NCBI GenBank assembly: GCA_965242775.1
Contig: CBDETI010000034.1
Location: 62,001 to 126,000, forward strand
DNA: 64,000 bases
DNA from: JAWPMT01 sp965242775
GTDB lineage: Bacteria; Bacteroidota; Bacteroidia; Cytophagales; Cyclobacteriaceae
Direction: 5' to 3'
Below are positions 60,014 to 64,000 of the stretch, piece after piece. Made by a program: the position numbers and the translations under genes. Positions within the stretch are counted from its first letter, which is position 1, and every line of letters begins with the position of its first letter. Below the pieces are notes generated by a model. The model saw only the letters and a list, made by a program, of their open reading frames with translations, did not search any database and was not told where the DNA came from.

Positions 60014-60673
60014 TCACACAACGCCGGTGACCTGTCCTCCAGCAATAACAAAAACTCTGTCGCCTTTAGCTTTTTTAATAGGGTGTACGCCAGTAAATGT
60101 TCCAAATGCCGGGAGGTATCCATTGTGTCGTCTAAAATAGAAACATGGAACGCGAAATCCTTGTTTACCTCTCCCGCGAAATTTGACGCCAGGGTGCACA
60201 TGTCCCGAGAAATTGTAGTAACCCTCGTCTTTTATTTCCTCGTGACTGAAAGAAAATTGGTGTAATCGCAGTACTTCATGAAGCTCAAATCCCAGCCCAA
60301 CATATTCATCTTTAGGTAAGATATCGTGATTCCCTACGGCCAACAAGAAAGTCAAGTGGGGAAATGATTGTATCCATTCCCCAAAAATGGTCCACTCATG
60401 GTTCACTTCGCTGTGAAATAGATCCCCCAAAAAAAGTACTTTCCCGGCTTGAGTCGATTCAATCAATGCACGTAGTGTTTCCAGGTCTTGAAAATGTATA
60501 TTTCCGGGCACGGCCAGACCATGTTTGCGGAAGTGACCGGCTTTTCCTAAGTGGACGTCAGCGACTATCAGCATCCGCTCTCGAGGCCAAAAAATCGCCT
60601 TTTCCGGTAGTAATAGAAAGCGTTCGTTTAGCAGAAGTATCTCTGATGTAGCGAGCTCCTCATCAACCTTCAT
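60014..60673 (-). CDS. pdeM: Ligase-associated DNA damage response endonuclease PdeM
   Basis: 219 residues. Calcineurin-type metallophosphoesterase with VADVHLGKAGHFRKHGLAVP, FLGDLFHSEVNHEW, AVGNHDIL and SGHVHPGVKFRGRG; the Asp, His and Asn ligands are in place. PdeM is a single-strand DNA endonuclease that travels with an Lhr-type helicase and an ATP-dependent ligase in a bacterial repair system. The helicase lies at 62157-64000, separated here by two other genes. The start overlaps the DUF2147 gene by 11 bases. Confidence 0.85.
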   Translation of the reverse strand: MKVDEELATSEILLLNERFLLLPEKAIFWPRERMLIVADVHLGKAGHFRKHGLAVPGNIHFQDLETLRALIESTQAGKVLFLGDLFHSEVNHEWTIFGEWIQSFPHLTFLLAVGNHDILPKDEYVGLGFELHEVLRLHQFSFSHEEIKDEGYYNFSGHVHPGVKFRGRGKQGFRVPCFYFRRHNGYLPAFGTFTGVHPIKKAKGDRVFVIAGGQVTGVV

Positions 60674-61094
60674 AAGGTAGCCAGGTCTGTGTTCTGTATA
60701 AGAAGAGCAAATAACCTCTCACCTTCAAAGTGCCATCCTCTGCGACCCAAAGTTTGCAGTCATAGACCTTACCATTCTCAGGGTCCAGAATGGTTCCATC
60801 ATCAAATTCGCCGTTATCGTTTGCCTGCATACCTTCGATGATGACAAGGCCGTTTACTTTTTTGTTTTTCTTCTCCCCCTTGCACTCAGTACATAAAGGG
60901 TCCGGATCATCTCCCGGGGCGGGAATTGTCCTTAATATTTTACCAAAAAACTGCCCTGATTCCTCGTATATCTCTACTATCGATCGCTCCTTGCCCGTAT
61001 TATCATCAATCGTTTTCCACTTTCCTATGATACTTTGGCCGGAAACGCCAGAGACTACAGCGAATACCAAGCCGATCAGCAAACCTTTTTTCAT
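60663..61094 (-). CDS. DUF2147 exported protein
   Basis: 143 residues with signal peptide (MKKGLLIGLVFAVVSGVSGQ). The mature part starts IIGKWKTIDDNTGKERSIVEIYE and contains PLCTECKGEKKNKKVNGLVII and GTILDPENGKVYDCKLWV, the DUF2147 lipocalin-like pattern, with one Cys pair CTEC. Periplasmic; function unknown. Confidence 0.85.
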   Translation of the reverse strand: MKKGLLIGLVFAVVSGVSGQSIIGKWKTIDDNTGKERSIVEIYEESGQFFGKILRTIPAPGDDPDPLCTECKGEKKNKKVNGLVIIEGMQANDNGEFDDGTILDPENGKVYDCKLWVAEDGTLKVRGYLLFLYRTQTWLPYEG

Positions 61095-61145
61095 TTTTTA
61101 ATTTCAAACGTCCAAAGGCCCAAAAATAGTTGAAAAACCAGCGTC

Positions 61146-62111
61146 TTATAATTGCGCCGACATGATTTTCAATCCTCCGCCTGCCTGGTCTGGTTCACCA
61201 TAAATGACATACAGACGGTCACCTACAACTGTCATCTCATGAAGTGTGGCCACGCCCTCATCGCTCAAATTGGTGTTAAGTTCTGTGAACCCGAAAACGT
61301 CGGGATTGTAGGCGCCGAAAAAAATATCGAAATCGTCCGTTAATGGATCCTGGTCGGCGGTAAGTTGACCTCCAACTAAAATTAGTCCTTCATGGGTCGC
61401 AGTAAAGGTTCTGGCAACTCGAGTAGGCAAACTCAAAGTAGCAACCGAGGTTTCAGGAATGTCAAAAACGTAAATTATTTCCTCCGGAGCGCTACCTTGA
61501 AATTCCCTTTGGCCACCAAATATATAGATGCGATCACCATACACCTCCCCCATTGCGTAGGTCTTAGCTGAAGGCAGTTCGCCTACGCTAACAAAGACTT
61601 TTTTGGAGTCATCCCACCGGTAAATTACGTTGGAAAAGCCAGCAAAAAGGTCTCCTCCCCAGACGTACAATTCATTTTCATACACAACCGACCCGAATCT
61701 TGAAATAGCAAAACCGTGAGCAATGCTTTCCGGAGGCGAGGCCAGATCTGTGTCATAGGTATTAATATAGGAACCCCCTATTACCACAAGCTTCCCATTC
61801 AGCAAATGAATACGCTTGGTGATAAAATCCTGCTGATCAAAGTAGCTTTCTGCCAGAATGTTGCCAGAGAGGTCGTATTTAACAACCTTCTCAGCTACCT
61901 GTCCTGTCTGTGGGTTACCTTGTCGTGATGCCACATACAAAACACCTTCTTCAGCGTCTCCGAGGAAGCCTGTGGCCTGATTAAGGTTTGTTCCTTCCAG
62001 CGTCGCAATTTCCGAAAACTCAAAATATGCGGGGACAGTAATTTGGTCGTCATCCGTATTGTCGCAGCCTATTAAGACAACCAGTGCGAAAGCCAGCCAG
62101 GTATTCTTCAT
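61146..62111 (-). CDS. Kelch-like propeller lipoprotein
   Basis: 321 residues. Signal peptide ending LIGC (lipobox) then DNTDDDQ. The remainder consists of six propeller-like repeats with GG and Tyr-Val/Ile-W/F features (NELYVWGGDL, DRIYIFGGQREF, HEGLILVGGQ), the kelch-type pattern. Probably a periplasmic or surface binding protein; partner unknown. It separates pdeM and the helicase gene from each other. Confidence 0.7.
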   Translation of the reverse strand: MKNTWLAFALVVLIGCDNTDDDQITVPAYFEFSEIATLEGTNLNQATGFLGDAEEGVLYVASRQGNPQTGQVAEKVVKYDLSGNILAESYFDQQDFITKRIHLLNGKLVVIGGSYINTYDTDLASPPESIAHGFAISRFGSVVYENELYVWGGDLFAGFSNVIYRWDDSKKVFVSVGELPSAKTYAMGEVYGDRIYIFGGQREFQGSAPEEIIYVFDIPETSVATLSLPTRVARTFTATHEGLILVGGQLTADQDPLTDDFDIFFGAYNPDVFGFTELNTNLSDEGVATLHEMTVVGDRLYVIYGEPDQAGGGLKIMSAQL

Positions 62112-62156
62112 GTGAGTGGTTTATGTACCAACAAGATTCGGTAGCTCTACCCCTAG

Positions 62157-64000
62157 TTACCTGGATTCGGCATACCGCTCCAACTGAACCTGCATCTTTG
62201 CAATTCGGTCATTGATTTGCTCCGACGAAAGGTTTTGCCTTCGTATCGAATCCACTAATATCGGAAATGCAAAGGGTGTGGGCTGCAACGTCTCCTTCAA
62301 TACGATCTTTTGTTGATTGATCCTTCGCATCGCTTCCAACAAACGAGATTGTTCAAATTGCTGGCTCATCACTTCCTCCATAGCCTGCTGAAGCAATCGA
62401 TTGTCCGGATCATATTCTTCGAAAACCTTGTAAATAATATCTGATGACGCCTGTAGGTGTCTGGCTTTGACGTTTTTGCCTGGATATCCCTGAAAAATAA
62501 GCCCGGCAATGGTAGCGACATCCCTAAATTTTCTTCTTGCCAGTTCTGTTTTATTGAGGCTTATGGCTATATCCTCCATTAGGTTCTCTTCGGAAAACAG
62601 ATCCAATTCCAATGCTTCGGTAATATGAATTTCCTGGTCTGAGAGCAACTCAAACCCATAATCATTCATGGAGATGGAAAAGGTGATGCGTTGAAGCTTA
62701 CTGATTCGGTAGGCAATGACGCCTGCCAGTACTTCATGTACGAACATGCCCTCAAAAGGAAACATGAAAATGTGGTGCCCAAATTTTGTCTCTGTCTTCT
62801 CCACCAATAAGGTTTCTCTATCAGGTACCACACTCCACTTGTTTTGCAATTGCAAAATGGGCTGAATCGTTTGAAGCTCTATTTCTGAAGGGTTGTCCAT
62901 AGCTTCTTCCAACTTTTTGCGAATCATGTCGGATAGAAGTGAGGAAAGCGGCAACCGCCCCCCTCCCCACGCTGGCGTGATCCCACTTTTTTTCTTGGAT
63001 TTTCTAACGAGCACTGTCAACTCCTTGATTTGAACGAATTGTAAGTTTTGCCCCGCGAACCAAAAGGTATCCCCCGGATTTAGTTTTGAAACAAAGTACT
63101 CCTCGACTGTTCCCAAATACCCACCTGTGATAAAACGGACCTTTAATGATGGATCCCCAACGATTGTACCAATGGATAAGCGATGCTGCGTAGCCGCCTT
63201 TTTATTGATGACCCGATAAACGCCATCGTCGCTATAGACTTTGGCAAATTCGTCGTACTCTCCCAACGTAGTACCTCCCGTTGTAATAAAATCAAGCGCC
63301 CAATGCCATTCCGCCGAGGTAAGTAATCGGTAGCAGTAGGTGTTTTTTAGTTCCTGGAGTATTTGAAGGGGACGAAAGCCATCACTCAGTGCCAGGGTGA
63401 CCAGGTATTGTACCAATACATCCATACACTTTTCAAGGGGCTTGCGACTTTCAAAATCACCATCAGTGATAGCTTGACGCAAAGCTGCCCCCTCGATCAA
63501 TTCAAGGGAGTGGGTCGGTACAAAGTAGATTTTTGAAACTTCGCCCGGACGATGCCCACTACGACCTGCTCGCTGTTGAAACCTTGAAACCCCTTTTGGA
63601 CCTCCTATTTGAATGACCAGGTCGACGGGCCTGAAGTCAACACCCAGATCGAGGCTGGAAGTGCATACCACCAGTTTCAACTTACCTGAGTGAAGTGCGT
63701 CCTCCACCCAAGTCCGGAGGTCGTTATCCAAGCTACCATGATGCATGGCTATGAGCCCGGCAAGTTGAGGTGCGTATTTGAGGATTGCCTGATACCATAG
63801 CTCCGTTTGAGATCGGGTATTAGTGAAAAGCAGGGTAGTATTTTTACTTTCGATCAACGGGATGATTTTGGGAAGTAATGCGGTACCCAGATAGCCTGAC
63901 CAGGGGAACTTTTCAACCTCGTCCGGCAGCACTGATTCGATCTCAATGGCCTTATCGATCTCAGCTTTGACTTCCACTCCTTCCCGGTAAAGATCTTCCC
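62157..64000 (-). CDS. Lhr-like DEXH-box DNA repair helicase, C-terminal part
   Basis: The frame is open to the right edge, so the N-terminal helicase core (Walker A and B) lies outside. The visible 613 residues hold the second RecA-like domain with LLFTNTRSQTELWYQAIL, TSSLDLGVDFRPVDLVIQIG and QRAGRSGHRPGEV (motifs V and VI), a winged-helix part, and a long C-terminal Lhr-type region. Together with pdeM this is the helicase of the ligase-associated DNA damage system; the ligase gene is expected outside the window. Start not visible. Confidence 0.82.
   Translation of the reverse strand, partial: EDLYREGVEVKAEIDKAIEIESVLPDEVEKFPWSGYLGTALLPKIIPLIESKNTTLLFTNTRSQTELWYQAILKYAPQLAGLIAMHHGSLDNDLRTWVEDALHSGKLKLVVCTSSLDLGVDFRPVDLVIQIGGPKGVSRFQQRAGRSGHRPGEVSKIYFVPTHSLELIEGAALRQAITDGDFESRKPLEKCMDVLVQYLVTLALSDGFRPLQILQELKNTYCYRLLTSAEWHWALDFITTGGTTLGEYDEFAKVYSDDGVYRVINKKAATQHRLSIGTIVGDPSLKVRFITGGYLGTVEEYFVSKLNPGDTFWFAGQNLQFVQIKELTVLVRKSKKKSGITPAWGGGRLPLSSLLSDMIRKKLEEAMDNPSEIELQTIQPILQLQNKWSVVPDRETLLVEKTETKFGHHIFMFPFEGMFVHEVLAGVIAYRISKLQRITFSISMNDYGFELLSDQEIHITEALELDLFSEENLMEDIAISLNKTELARRKFRDVATIAGLIFQGYPGKNVKARHLQASSDIIYKVFEEYDPDNRLLQQAMEEVMSQQFEQSRLLEAMRRINQQKIVLKETLQPTPFAFPILVDSIRRQNLSSEQINDRIAKMQVQLERYAESR

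Overview
The window is a piece of a Bacteroidota chromosome, most likely from a marine or soil Cytophagales-type bacterium. The host genes point there: a GldC gliding protein, SusC-style TonB receptor with an N-terminal carboxypeptidase-like domain, DUF3098, DUF6090-like and DUF2147 proteins, a ligase-associated PdeM/Lhr-type helicase set, and a gapA promoter that matches the Bacteroidota pattern TTTG-N19-TAnnTTTG exactly. The genus is not resolved.

Bases 1 to about 28,090 are the right part of an integrated tailed phage; its left end lies outside the window. From left to right it holds a head module (S49-type protease C-terminus, coiled-coil scaffold candidate, capsid candidate, several small structural proteins), a packaging pair placed after the capsid gene (small terminase read through a -1 frameshift, large terminase), a block with a structured 5' region and a secreted protein, a tail module (tape measure, LamG-type fibre, four coupled tail proteins), a moron pair (59-residue lipoprotein and membrane-anchored TPR protein), and a repressor facing early genes across a palindrome-rich control region. 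The early block carries many tiny genes joined by ATGA overlaps, a DUF3987 ATPase followed directly by an iteron cluster (probable replication origin), a membrane zinc-finger protein, a small serine recombinase, a J-domain gene present twice in an exact 804-bp tandem duplication, small membrane proteins on the opposite strand, an array of similar hairpins, a frameshifted C5 cytosine methyltransferase and a large serine integrase whose 3' end runs into a host tRNA-Glu gene. That tRNA is the right attachment site. A degenerate second copy of its 5' half lies just beyond.

From 28,160 to 64,000 is ordinary host chromosome: gapA; a bioF-bioD-bioA biotin operon; an LpxR-like lipid A deacylase; a very large protease-like/propeller/beta-barrel surface protein; an M20 peptidase; a fatty-acyl catabolic operon (SDR, acyl-CoA dehydrogenase, APH-type kinase, hydroxyacyl-CoA dehydrogenase) divergent from a medium-chain reductase; a voltage-gated ion channel; a TonB receptor with an SGNH lipoprotein; gldC; an M48 protease; a ribF-truB-uppP-DUF3098-ftsX run; an ECF sigma factor with a membrane partner; and a DNA-repair associated pdeM plus an Lhr-like helicase cut by the right edge.

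The most interesting unexplained features are a competing-helix RNA structure over the start codon at 6383, the lipoprotein/TPR sensor pair abutting the phage repressor gene, the iteron origin, the hairpin array at 23.7-23.9 kb, and the frame-shifted and dual-frame genes that occur only in the prophage part.
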